This document shows, in pieces, positions 43,135 to 51,946 of a stretch of DNA of 64,000 nt. Both the position numbers and the translations under genes were made by a program. The DNA is taken from positions 744,001-808,000 of the forward strand of contig JAADJJ010000001.1 of NCBI GenBank assembly GCA_010092695.1. The letters run 5' to 3'. The notes under the pieces are model-generated. The model was not told where the DNA came from, made no database searches, and was given only the letters and a program-made list of their open reading frames with translations. Each line of letters starts with the position of its first letter. Position 1 is the first letter of the stretch. The stretch is from Enterobacteriaceae bacterium 4M9. GTDB taxonomy: Bacteria; Pseudomonadota; Gammaproteobacteria; Enterobacterales; Enterobacteriaceae.

Positions 43135-44109
43135 TTATAAAAAGCCATCTGTCTTGAGCAGCTTCTCCAGCGTGCTGATTTCTGTTTTTAATTCCGTTTC
43201 ATCGTTTTCTAAAAGCTGGGCATGCTTTTGCATAAATGCCGAACGTAAGGACTGAATCAGCTCCCGGCTTTGGGCATCAATATCCTGCGCGCCACCGTGG
43301 CGCGCCAGTTCGCCGGAGAGTTGCTGGCTTTTGCTCAGAATCTCGTGCACGGCGGGCAGGTAGCGCTGGAAGAACTTACGGCCAGACTCCACATCGCGCG
43401 GGTCACTCATCATGCAGCCCTGAATCAGGCGCGCGTATTTGATGATGTCTGCGACGTCGGCGCTCAGTTCTGGCGACAAGGTGTTCATGGCTTCCAGTTG
43501 GGCAATGTCGGCCTCAAAAGGAGCGTCTGACTGTGGCGTGCTGGTGTTTGAGCGGGAGGCTGTATTGCCCCGACGCATGCGGTTAATACGCGAGTAGATA
43601 AACACGCTGGCGGCGAGAATCAACAGCCACAGCACCAGGAAACCGCTGTGTGAAGCACCAGAATACAGGTAGCTGTAAGTGGCTGTGCCGAGACCGAGCA
43701 GTACCAGACCAATCACCTGGCTCAGGCGCAGACGCCGGTCAGTTATTAACTGCGTGAGTACCGACACCAGAATTGCCATGGCACCCGCCCACCACGGCGT
43801 GGGCAGCATGTCACCCACCAGAATCCATAAAAAACCCGCCAGCAAGCCAACGACAAACGCCGGGCGGTCCCAGGCCCAGGTGCGGTTAAGCAGCACAATG
43901 CCGAAGATATTGGTCGCCAGTGCCGCGTAAAAATAGTCGCTGCGCACGTGATGGCCGATAGCCTCAAGCGTGGAGGCCTGAGAGAAATAGTTGGCGCTAA
44001 AGCTCCAGGCAATAAAAATCCACACGGCGAGCCATGCCAGCCGTTTCCAGAGTGTGTCGGTAAGCTTGTTCATTGCCGAGCTGGCAACCCGATCCCTGTT
44101 CTGTGCCAT
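43135..44109 (-). CDS. XpaC-like membrane protein, paralogue B
   Basis: 324 residues with the same plan as its downstream neighbour: five or so membrane segments (25-175), a short Ser/Thr-rich linker and an XpaC-like helical domain. In the last 125 residues roughly half of the positions are identical to paralogue A, including IIKYARLIQ, DPRDVE, QRYLP, QKHAQLLENDE and KTDGFL. The N-terminal halves are much less alike. This is a tandem duplication with divergence. It follows telA by 51 bp. Confidence 0.7.
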   Translation of the reverse strand: MAQNRDRVASSAMNKLTDTLWKRLAWLAVWIFIAWSFSANYFSQASTLEAIGHHVRSDYFYAALATNIFGIVLLNRTWAWDRPAFVVGLLAGFLWILVGDMLPTPWWAGAMAILVSVLTQLITDRRLRLSQVIGLVLLGLGTATYSYLYSGASHSGFLVLWLLILAASVFIYSRINRMRRGNTASRSNTSTPQSDAPFEADIAQLEAMNTLSPELSADVADIIKYARLIQGCMMSDPRDVESGRKFFQRYLPAVHEILSKSQQLSGELARHGGAQDIDAQSRELIQSLRSAFMQKHAQLLENDETELKTEISTLEKLLKTDGFL

Positions 44110-44160
44110 GTTGAGTCTCTTTAGGGGAAAGGTGGCGGAGCGGTATGCTCCGCCCGGGAT

Positions 44161-45288
44161 TTATGACTGGGTCGGACGTGCGCCGCTGCTGGCGATGCTC
44201 GCCAGGCGTGTGCGCAGATCGTTTTCCATTGTTGACAGTTCCTGCTCCACTTCCTGGCGGCGCGTGCGGGCGTCGCTGGCAATGGTGACGGTTTCTTCAA
44301 TGGTGTTGAGCAGGCGGGCCTGCACGTCACGCAGGGTTTCGATATCTACCACGGAGCGTTCAACTTCACGTGCGGTTTCGATCGTGCCGGTTTGCAGCAA
44401 TTCGGCGTTGCGGCGCAGCATTTCATTGGTGGTGTCAGCCACGTCTTTTTGCAGCTTGGTTGCCTGGCGCTGATTGTGCAGCGACAGCGCCAGCACAATC
44501 TGGCTTTTCCAGATAGGAATGGTGGAAAGAATGCTGCTCTGAATTTTTTCGGCCAGCGACTGGCTGTTGCCCTGCATCAGGCGAATCTGCGGCGCAGTCT
44601 GAATAGCGATGGTGCGCGAGAGCATCAGGTCATGCAGGCGGCGCTCAAAGCGCTGGATGCCTTCGAGCAGGTCACGCACTTTCTGGGCGTTCATCGGGTC
44701 ATTGGCGACCTGCGCCTGCGCGGCAGGCAGATCCACTTCCTGAAGCTGGGCCACTTTCTGCTTACCGGCAATGATGTGCAGGTTTATCTGCTGGAAGAAC
44801 TCGCGGTTGCGGACAAACAACTGCTCCAGCGTGGAAATGTTGCGCAGCAGGTCAACCATGGCGGTATCGAGTTTATCGGTGACGGTATCAACCTGCTGGG
44901 CCAGCGTCTGGTACTCAGCCATAGTGCGTTCAATGCGGTTGAACAGCTTACCCACCACCGGCAGCGAGGCCATAAAGCCCGGTTTTTCGCCAAAAGTACT
45001 CAGATCGACGGATTTCACCTTGCCCAACAGATCGGTGAGCTGCTCGCCGATAACGCCTGCGTCTTTGGCCCGTACCTGTTCCAGCAGCGAGTCGGAGAAG
45101 CGTGAAATGCTGTTCATGGTTTTGGCGCCGTAAGAAATCGACAGCACCGGGTCGGTGATATCAATTTGTGCAACCAGTTGCTGAACCTCTTCCTGCTCCT
45201 GCGGCGTTAAGTTTTGCAGCGGCGGTAAGGCTTCGGTGATTTCCGTAGAGATCGGCTGTGTGGTGGCGACAGAGGTATTTTCCGTCAT
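44161..45288 (-). CDS. TelA/YaaN-family 'toxic anion resistance' protein
   Basis: 375 residues, all soluble and mostly helical with long heptad-like stretches. Conserved family segments include SRFSDSLLEQVRAK, FGEKPGFMASLPVVGKLFNR, QGNSQSLAEKIQSSI and IPIWKSQIVLALSLHNQR. Members are linked to tellurite and other envelope stresses, but no activity is known. ATG 45288 is preferred since AGGA lies eight bases upstream; ATGs at 45297 and 45336 have poor ribosome sites. First gene of telA-xpaC-xpaC, divergent from tauA. Confidence 0.88.
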   Translation of the reverse strand: MTENTSVATTQPISTEITEALPPLQNLTPQEQEEVQQLVAQIDITDPVLSISYGAKTMNSISRFSDSLLEQVRAKDAGVIGEQLTDLLGKVKSVDLSTFGEKPGFMASLPVVGKLFNRIERTMAEYQTLAQQVDTVTDKLDTAMVDLLRNISTLEQLFVRNREFFQQINLHIIAGKQKVAQLQEVDLPAAQAQVANDPMNAQKVRDLLEGIQRFERRLHDLMLSRTIAIQTAPQIRLMQGNSQSLAEKIQSSILSTIPIWKSQIVLALSLHNQRQATKLQKDVADTTNEMLRRNAELLQTGTIETAREVERSVVDIETLRDVQARLLNTIEETVTIASDARTRRQEVEQELSTMENDLRTRLASIASSGARPTQS

Positions 45289-45572
45289 GAAAGGCATCCT
45301 CGATAAAGTGTTGTCCGTGTTAAACCGCGGTAACAAAGCAGAAAACCGCGGAAAAGTCTGGGATGAATGGTACTTCAGGCAGCATGTTGCGCCAACCGCG
45401 TTAAACGAAATCAGTACCCGAATCTGTCCTAATCAAGCATTACAGCGGATTCGGACATTTCCAGGTGTTGCTATATTCATAAAGTGAATAACAGATAATT
45501 TTTAATTCCTTTTTGCCTTTGTCTGGCTCAGATAAAACTGAAGCTACTTAACGAGCAAAACGGAGCAAATCT

Positions 45573-46565
45573 ATGGCGGGCACACTTTTCACACTACGCG
45601 CGGCGGCAACGCTGATGTTTGCCCTGACTGCGGGTGCACAGGCAGTGGAAGTCACCGTGGCGTATCAGACCTCTGCAGAACCTGCCAAGCTGGCGCAGGC
45701 CGAAAACAGCTTCGGTAAAGCTTCCGGTGCGAGCGTGGAATGGCGCAAGTTCGACAGTGGCTCGGGTGTGCTGCGCGCACTGGCATCTGGCGATGTGCAG
45801 ATTGGCAATATTGGCTCCAGCCCGCTGGCGGTGGCCGCCAGCCAGAAGCTGCCCATTGAGGTGTTCCTGATTGCCTCCCAGCTTGGTAACTCTGAAGCGC
45901 TGGTGGTGAAAAAAGAGATTCGCTCACCGCAAGATCTTATCGGTAAGCGCATCGCTGTGCCATTTATCTCAACCACCCATTACAGCCTGCTGTCGGCGCT
46001 TAAGCACTGGAACATCAAACCTGAGCAACTCACCATTGTGAACCTGCAGCCTCCGGCCATTGCGGCGGCGTGGCAGCGCGGCGATATTGACGGCGCGTAT
46101 GTCTGGGCGCCGGTCGTCAATGAACTGGCGAAGCAGGGGGCGGTGCTGACGGATTCGGAGCAGGTGGGTAAATGGGGCAAGCCAACGCTGGATGTGTGGG
46201 TGGTGCGTAAAGACTTTGCCAAAGCACATCCTGACGTGGTGACGGCGTTTGCCGCCAGCGCTTTACAGGCGCAGAAAGGCTATCTCGATGCGCCTGAGGC
46301 ATGGCTGGGTGATAAACAGCACCTTGATACGCTGGCGCGCCTGAGTGGCGTACCGCAGGCGCAGGTGCCGGAGCTGGTCAAAGGCAACCGCTATTTGCCG
46401 GTGTCCGAACAGATAACGCAGCTTGGCGCACCGGTGGAAAAAGCGATTCGTGATACTGCTGAGTTCCTCAAGGAGCAGGGCAAAATTCCGCAGGTGGACA
46501 GCGACTACAGCGCGTATGTCACCAGCGATTTTGTTAAACAGGTGAAGGCTGCGCCGCAGTCGTAA
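45573..46565 (+). CDS. tauA: Taurine ABC transporter, periplasmic binding protein
   Basis: 330 residues with a signal peptide of about 24 residues ending AQA. The mature part is SsuA/TauA-like: AYQTSAEPAKLAQAE, FDSGSGVLRALASGDVQIG, GSSPLAVAASQ, GKRIAVPFISTTHYSLL and QRGDIDGAYVWAPV. First of tauABCD. The operon is normally induced by sulfate limitation through Cbl/CysB. 284 bp separate it from telA; no regulator site was identified. Confidence 0.96.
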   Translation: MAGTLFTLRAAATLMFALTAGAQAVEVTVAYQTSAEPAKLAQAENSFGKASGASVEWRKFDSGSGVLRALASGDVQIGNIGSSPLAVAASQKLPIEVFLIASQLGNSEALVVKKEIRSPQDLIGKRIAVPFISTTHYSLLSALKHWNIKPEQLTIVNLQPPAIAAAWQRGDIDGAYVWAPVVNELAKQGAVLTDSEQVGKWGKPTLDVWVVRKDFAKAHPDVVTAFAASALQAQKGYLDAPEAWLGDKQHLDTLARLSGVPQAQVPELVKGNRYLPVSEQITQLGAPVEKAIRDTAEFLKEQGKIPQVDSDYSAYVTSDFVKQVKAAPQS

Positions 46566-46574
46566 GGAGATGCC

Positions 46575-47342
46575 ATGCTCAACGTCAGCCATCTTAGCGC
46601 AGAGTATCGCGGTCGCCCGGCGCTGCGCGACGTTTCGCTGCGTATCGCCAGCGGTGAACTGGTGGTCGTGCTTGGCCCGTCAGGCTGTGGCAAAACCACG
46701 CTGCTTAACCTGATTGCCGGCTTTCTGACGCCGTCAGCGGGGTCGATTACGCTTGACGGTGAGCCGGTCACCGGGCCGGGCGCCGAGCGCGGCGTGGTGT
46801 TTCAGAACGAAGGGCTGCTGCCGTGGCGCACGGTGCAGGACAACGTTGAGTTTGGCCTTCAGCTTGCGGGGGTGAATAAGGTTCAGCGTGGCGCGGTGGC
46901 GCGCAAAATGCTCACCCGCGTCGGGCTTGCGGGCTTTGAGCACCATTTTATCTGGCAGCTTTCTGGTGGCATGCGCCAGCGTGTGGGTATTGCGCGGGCG
47001 CTGGCCGCAAATCCCCGCCTGCTGCTGCTCGATGAGCCTTTTGGCGCACTCGATGCCTTTACGCGTGAGCAGATGCAGGAGTTGCTGCTGTCCATCTGGC
47101 GCGACACAGGCAAGCAGGTGCTACTGATTACGCACGATATTGAAGAAGCCGTGTTTCTGGCGAGCGAACTGCTGCTGCTCTCGCCTGGCCCAGGCCAGGT
47201 GGTGGAGCGCATCACGCTGGATTTTGGCCGGCGTTACGCCGACGGTGAGTCGTGTCGCAGCATCAAGTCAGACCCGGCGTTTATCGCCCGGCGCGAAGAG
47301 GTGCTCGGTAAGGTGTTTCACCAGCGGGAGGTGCTGCTATGA
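46575..47342 (+). CDS. tauB: Taurine ABC transporter, ATPase
   Basis: 255 residues. Walker A GPSGCGKTT, Q-loop VFQNEGLLPWRTV, signature LSGGMRQRVGIARALA, Walker B LLLLDEPFGALD and switch His in LLITHDIEEAV are all present. Nine bases after tauA; overlaps tauC by four bases. Confidence 0.97.
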   Translation: MLNVSHLSAEYRGRPALRDVSLRIASGELVVVLGPSGCGKTTLLNLIAGFLTPSAGSITLDGEPVTGPGAERGVVFQNEGLLPWRTVQDNVEFGLQLAGVNKVQRGAVARKMLTRVGLAGFEHHFIWQLSGGMRQRVGIARALAANPRLLLLDEPFGALDAFTREQMQELLLSIWRDTGKQVLLITHDIEEAVFLASELLLLSPGPGQVVERITLDFGRRYADGESCRSIKSDPAFIARREEVLGKVFHQREVLL

Positions 47343-48169
47343 GCCTGCAATCGACGCTGCGTGATGTGGCAAAACCGGTCGCTGCCGTGCGCTTTCGCGT
47401 GCCGCGCACGCTCTGGCTAAGTGCTGCGACGCTGCTCACACTGTTAATGCTGTGGTGGGCGGTGACGGCAGCCGGGTTGATTAGCCCATTGTTTCTGCCC
47501 GCACCGCAGCAGGTACTGCATCAACTTATCACCATCGCCAGCCCGCAGGGGTTTATGGATGCCACGCTGTGGCAGCACCTGGCGGCGAGCCTCGGGCGCA
47601 TTCTGGTTGCACTGCTGGCGGCAGTGCTGATTGGCGTGCCGGTGGGCATCGCGATGGGATTGAACGAGACCGTGCGCGGCATTCTCGACCCGTTGATTGA
47701 AATTTATCGCCCGGTACCGCCGCTGGCCTATTTGCCGCTAATGGTTATCTGGTTCGGTATTGGTGAAACCTCAAAAATCCTGCTGATTTACCTGGCGATT
47801 TTCGCCCCGGTAACGCTTTCTACCGTGGCGGGCGTGCGTAACCGCGACCCGGTGCGGGTGCGGGCCGCGCAGTCGCTTGGTGCCAGCCGCTGGCAACTGC
47901 TGCGCTTTGTGATTCTGCCGGGCGCGCTGCCGGAGATTTTAACCGGGCTGCGCATTGGGCTTGGCGTTGGCTGGTCGACGCTGGTGGCCTCTGAGTTAAT
48001 TGCCGCCACCCGCGGGCTGGGATTTATGGTGCAGTCTGCTGGCGAGTTTCTGGCAACCGATGTGGTTATTGCCGGGATCAGCGTGATTGCCGTTATTGCA
48101 TTTGGTCTTGAGCTGGGGCTGCGCGCCTTGCAGCGTCGTTTAACCCCGTGGCATGGAGTACAGCAATGA
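47339..48169 (+). CDS. tauC: Taurine ABC transporter, permease
   Basis: 276 residues with about six membrane segments. The EAA loop that contacts TauB reads AAQSLGASRWQLLRFVILPG. Conserved PVPPLAYLPLMVIWFGIGE is typical of SsuC/TauC permeases. Overlaps tauD by ATGA. Confidence 0.97.
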   Translation: MSLQSTLRDVAKPVAAVRFRVPRTLWLSAATLLTLLMLWWAVTAAGLISPLFLPAPQQVLHQLITIASPQGFMDATLWQHLAASLGRILVALLAAVLIGVPVGIAMGLNETVRGILDPLIEIYRPVPPLAYLPLMVIWFGIGETSKILLIYLAIFAPVTLSTVAGVRNRDPVRVRAAQSLGASRWQLLRFVILPGALPEILTGLRIGLGVGWSTLVASELIAATRGLGFMVQSAGEFLATDVVIAGISVIAVIAFGLELGLRALQRRLTPWHGVQQ

Positions 48170-48990
48170 ATGAACGTCTGAAAGTCACCCCGCTGGGGCC
48201 ATACATTGGTGCGCTGGTCGAAAACCTGACGCTGGCAAAACCGCTGAGCGACAGCCAGTTTGAACAGCTGTATCACGCGCTGCTCAAGCACCAGGTGCTG
48301 TTTATGCGTAATCAACCGGTGACACCGGTGCAGCAGCGCGACCTGGCGCGGCGCTTTGGCGATTTGCATATCCACCCGGTTTATCCGCACGCCGCCGAGG
48401 CCGAGGAGATTATTGTGCTGGATACCCATGACAATAATCCGCCGGATAACGATAACTGGCATACCGACGTCACTTTTATTGCCAACCCGCCATCGGGCGC
48501 CATTCTGGCGGCGAAACTGCTGCCGGAAACCGGCGGCGATACGCTGTGGGCCAGCGGCTTTGCGGCTTATGATGCGCTTTCAGCGCCGTTTCGCGAACTG
48601 TTGACCGGGCTGCGCGCGGAGCACGATTTTCAGAAGTCGTTCCCGGAATATAAGCACCGTGGTAGCGAAGAGGAGCACGCACGCTGGAAGCTGGCGGTGG
48701 AGAAAAACCCGCCACTGCTGCACCCGGTGGTGCGCAGCCACCCGGTAAGCGGGCGCAAGGCGCTGTATGTGAACGAGGGGTTTACGACGCGCATTGTTGA
48801 CCTTGCGCCAAAGGAAAGCGACGCGCTATTGGGCTTTTTGTTTGCGCATATTACGAAGCCGGAGTTTCAGGTGCGCTGGCGCTGGCAGCAGGATGATGTG
48901 GCGATTTGGGATAACCGCGTGACCCAGCATTACGCGAATGCGGATTATTTGCCCAGTCGCCGCATTATGCACCGCGCCACTGTTCTTTAG
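48166..48990 (+). CDS. tauD: Taurine dioxygenase with a shortened C-terminus
   Basis: Fe(II)/2-oxoglutarate oxygenase that releases sulfite from taurine. 274 residues. Iron ligands are present in WHTD (H98/D100 region) and TQHYANAD, and both 2-oxoglutarate/taurine Arg residues of RRIMHRA are kept. The protein stops at RATVL, nine residues earlier than the 283-residue E. coli enzyme, and the TAG is followed two bases later by the tandem repeat at 48993. Activity probably survives. ATG 48166 is chosen since it overlaps the tauC stop and matches the family start. Confidence 0.95.
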   Translation: MNERLKVTPLGPYIGALVENLTLAKPLSDSQFEQLYHALLKHQVLFMRNQPVTPVQQRDLARRFGDLHIHPVYPHAAEAEEIIVLDTHDNNPPDNDNWHTDVTFIANPPSGAILAAKLLPETGGDTLWASGFAAYDALSAPFRELLTGLRAEHDFQKSFPEYKHRGSEEEHARWKLAVEKNPPLLHPVVRSHPVSGRKALYVNEGFTTRIVDLAPKESDALLGFLFAHITKPEFQVRWRWQQDDVAIWDNRVTQHYANADYLPSRRIMHRATVL

Positions 48991-48992
48991 GT

Positions 48993-49262
48993 GCGGAATG
49001 GCTGTGCGTGGCTGCGACGGCGTTGCTGCGTCGCCTCGCGATACTCACATACTGGAGTATGCTCCGTTCGCTCGACTCCTGGCGCCTTGTCTCGCACGCG
49101 CACAGTCATCCCTTGAGTTGGGTGGATTAAGCGGGAATGCCTGTACGTAGCTGCGACGGCGTTGCTGCGTCGCCTCGCGATACTCACATACTGGAGTATG
49201 CTCCGTTCGCTCGACTCCTGGCGCCTTGTCTCGCACACGCACAGTCATCCCTTGACGTAGGT
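48993..49262. repeat. Two tandem copies of a 138-139 bp intergenic repeat
   Basis: Copies start near 48993 and 49131 (GCGGAATG and GCGGGAATG). From GCTGCGACGG (49011 and 49150) to the CATCCCTTGA stretch they are almost identical. Each contains an inverted repeat GCGACG...CGTCGC and a small hairpin CATAC-TGGA-GTATG. Frames across them on the minus strand merely reflect the repeat. It abuts the 3' end of tauD. Confidence 0.93.
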
Positions 49263-49351
49263 GGTATTAAAAGATGTTAGGTTTTTAATGAGTGGCGTAC
49301 AGCCATTACGTTATTCAGGGTGACGCGGCTTGAGTACCGCGTCGAACCTGT

Positions 49352-51271
49352 TTAGCTCAGGCTCTCAAAGTCCTGGGTGAGCACTTCCAGTTCTTCCTGC
49401 ACACTCAGCCATTCCATTTCAGCCTCTTCCAGCGCGGCTTTGGTCTGGCTTTGCGTTTGCAGGCACTGGGTCAGTTCTGCCTTGCGACTGGTGTCGTAAA
49501 GGCCGGAGTCTGAAAGCTGTTCTTCTACGCCAGCAAGCGCAGCGCTGAGTTTTTCCATCTGCTGCTCAAGCTGGGTGATTTTTTTACGCAGCGGCTGGGT
49601 CTGGGTGCGGAACTCCGCTTCGCGGCGCTTCTGGTCTTTACGTGCCTGGGCGCTGTTGCCGCTGTCCTGTTTCGGGGCGCTGTCCTGCTGGGTTTCCTGC
49701 TTTTGCTGGTCGCTCAGCCACTGCTGGTAGTCCTCCAGATCGCCGTCAAACGGCTCCACCTGGCCGTCGTGTACCAGATATAAATCATCCGTGGTTGAGC
49801 GCAACAGATGCCTGTCGTGCGAGACGACAACCAGTGCGCCGTCAAAATCAATCAGCGCTTCGGTAAGTGCCTGGCGCATGTCGAGATCGAGGTGGTTGGT
49901 CGGTTCATCGAGCAGCAAAAGGTTAGGGCGCTGCCAGACAATCAGCGCCAGCACCAGACGCGCTTTTTCGCCGCCGGAGAACTGGCCCGTTGGGTCGGTA
50001 ACTTTATCGCCGCGAAAGCCGAAGCCGCCGAGATAGTCGCGCAGCGTCTGTTCGGTTTCTTTCGGCGCCTGGCGCGTCAGGTGCTGGAGCGGTGATTCAT
50101 CAGCACGCAGGTATTCCAGCTGGTGCTGGGCGAAATAGCCAAGCTTGATGCCTTTGGCCAGCGCCACTTCACCGCGCAGCGGCGGCAATTCGCCCGCCAG
50201 CAACTTAATCAACGTGGATTTACCCGCACCGTTACGGCCCAGCAGGCCAATGCGTGAACCCGGCACCAGGTTAAGCTTAATAGCGTTAAGAATGACGCGC
50301 TCGCCATAGCCTGCGCTCACCTTTTCCATCTTTAACAGCGGATTCGGCAGGCTTTCCGGGGCGCGAAAGCTGAAGTGGAACGGGTTATCCACGTGCGCCG
50401 GGGCGATAAGCTCCATACGCTCAAGCATCTTGATGCGGCTCTGCGCCTGTTTGGCCTTGGTGGCTTTCGCACGGAAACGGTCAATGTAGCTTTGCAGATG
50501 GGCTACTTTTTGTTGTTGGCTTTCGTACAGCGACTGCTGCTGGGCGAGACGCGTAGCGCGCTGGCGTTCAAAGTCGCTGTAGTTCCCGGTGTATTCGAAC
50601 AGCGCCTCCTGCTCAATGTGCAGGATTTTGCCGACCACCGGGTCGAGGAAATCGCGGTCGTGGGAAATCAGAATCAGCGTGCCGGGATAGCTCTTGAGCC
50701 ATTTTTCCAGCCAGATAACGGCATCGAGATCGAGGTGGTTAGTCGGTTCATCGAGCAGCAACAGGTCAGAACGGCAGATAAGCGCCTGTGCAAGGTTAAG
50801 ACGCATGCGCCAGCCGCCGGAGAAGTCGCTCACCGGGCGCTCAAGCTGTTCGTTACTGAAGCCCAGCCCGTGCAGCAGGCTGGCGGCACGCGCGCGAATA
50901 GTCCAGGCGTTGATGGCATCAAGCTTGCCGTGCACGCTGGCAATGGCATGGCCGTCGTTACGTGCGTTCGCCTGGGCGAGTTCAGCTTCAAGCTGGCGAT
51001 ATTCGCGATCGCCGTCAATAACATACTCAATGGCAGGGACCGCCAGGGCTGGCGTTTCCTGGTTCACCCAGGCGAGTTGCCAGCTACCGGGGAAGGTCAC
51101 GCTGCCCGCATCTGCGGTTATCTCACCTTTTAACAGCGACAGCAGCGTTGATTTGCCGCAGCCGTTTTTGCCGACGAGGCCCACTTTCTGGCCTGGGTTG
51201 ACGGTGGCGGTGGCGTTGTCCAGCAGGACGCGGGTGCCGCGGCGTATTTGTAATGAAGAGAAGACAATCAT
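49352..51271 (-). CDS. yheS: ABC-F ATPase YheS
   Basis: 639 residues with two ABC domains. Walker A motifs are GLVGKNGCGKST and GLLGRNGAGKST, signatures FSGGWRMRLNLAQAL and FSGGEKARLVLAL, Walker B LLLLDEPTNHLDL twice; between them lies the P-site tRNA interaction linker (about 230-300). A charged coiled coil (about 540-639) closes the protein. ABC-F proteins act on the ribosomal E site during stalled translation. The start matches E. coli (MIVFSSLQIRRG). Divergent from kefG. Confidence 0.97.
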   Translation of the reverse strand: MIVFSSLQIRRGTRVLLDNATATVNPGQKVGLVGKNGCGKSTLLSLLKGEITADAGSVTFPGSWQLAWVNQETPALAVPAIEYVIDGDREYRQLEAELAQANARNDGHAIASVHGKLDAINAWTIRARAASLLHGLGFSNEQLERPVSDFSGGWRMRLNLAQALICRSDLLLLDEPTNHLDLDAVIWLEKWLKSYPGTLILISHDRDFLDPVVGKILHIEQEALFEYTGNYSDFERQRATRLAQQQSLYESQQQKVAHLQSYIDRFRAKATKAKQAQSRIKMLERMELIAPAHVDNPFHFSFRAPESLPNPLLKMEKVSAGYGERVILNAIKLNLVPGSRIGLLGRNGAGKSTLIKLLAGELPPLRGEVALAKGIKLGYFAQHQLEYLRADESPLQHLTRQAPKETEQTLRDYLGGFGFRGDKVTDPTGQFSGGEKARLVLALIVWQRPNLLLLDEPTNHLDLDMRQALTEALIDFDGALVVVSHDRHLLRSTTDDLYLVHDGQVEPFDGDLEDYQQWLSDQQKQETQQDSAPKQDSGNSAQARKDQKRREAEFRTQTQPLRKKITQLEQQMEKLSAALAGVEEQLSDSGLYDTSRKAELTQCLQTQSQTKAALEEAEMEWLSVQEELEVLTQDFESLS

Positions 51272-51391
51272 AAGGCGCCGTATGTTCAGAGTATGTTAAA
51301 TTATCTTTATCGCAGGGTAACGCAGAGTGAAGCCTGTTTTGCCCGGGCTGCATGGTAGCCCAAAACGAACATGAAGACGACCTGGAGGGTA

Positions 51392-51946
51392 ATGATGTCG
51401 CAGCCTGAGCGCGTTTTGCTGCTGTATGCCCATCCGGAATCTCAGGACTCGGTAGCCAACCGGGTGTTGCTTAAACCGGCTCAGCAACTTGCTAATGTCA
51501 CTGTGCACGACCTTTACGCGCACTATCCCGATTTTTTTATTGATATCCACCACGAACAGGCGCTGCTGCGTGAGCACGATGTCATTGTTTTTCAGCATCC
51601 ACTGTACACATACAGTTGTCCGGCATTGCTCAAAGAGTGGCTGGATCGCGTGTTGAGCCGCGGTTTCTCAAGCGGCGTGGGCGGTAATGCGCTGGAAGGC
51701 AAGTACTGGCGCAGCGTGATAACCACCGGCGAGCCGGAAGGCGCGTATCGGCGTGATGGTTTCAATCGCTACGCGTTAAGCGATATTTTGCGCCCGTTTG
51801 AACTGACGGCCGCGATGTGTCGCATGCACTGGATGACTCCGATGATTGTGTACTGGGCGCGTCGCCAGTCGCAAAAAGAACTGGAAAGCAACGCCCGCGC
51901 CTACGGTGACTGGCTGGCCTCCCCGTTACCGCCGGGGGGCCGCTGA
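51392..51946 (+). CDS. kefG: KefG, ancillary subunit of the KefB potassium efflux system
   Basis: 184-residue flavodoxin-like quinone-oxidoreductase homologue that binds KefB and is needed for full efflux. Conserved: LLLYAHPESQDSVANR, DIHHEQALLREHDVIVFQHPLYTYSCPALLKEW, and TTGEPEGAY. Start at 51392 (MMSQ); the frame opens earlier at 51371. Stop and kefB start overlap (TGATG). Confidence 0.96.
   Translation: MMSQPERVLLLYAHPESQDSVANRVLLKPAQQLANVTVHDLYAHYPDFFIDIHHEQALLREHDVIVFQHPLYTYSCPALLKEWLDRVLSRGFSSGVGGNALEGKYWRSVITTGEPEGAYRRDGFNRYALSDILRPFELTAAMCRMHWMTPMIVYWARRQSQKELESNARAYGDWLASPLPPGGR

Noticed and set aside
45236..45487. Plus-strand frame between telA and tauA
   Set aside because: Starts within telA on the other strand, no homology, ends before the tau ribosome site.
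49045..49248. Small minus-strand frames in the tauD-yheS gap
   Set aside because: Both simply translate the tandem repeat; the peptide repeats with the DNA.
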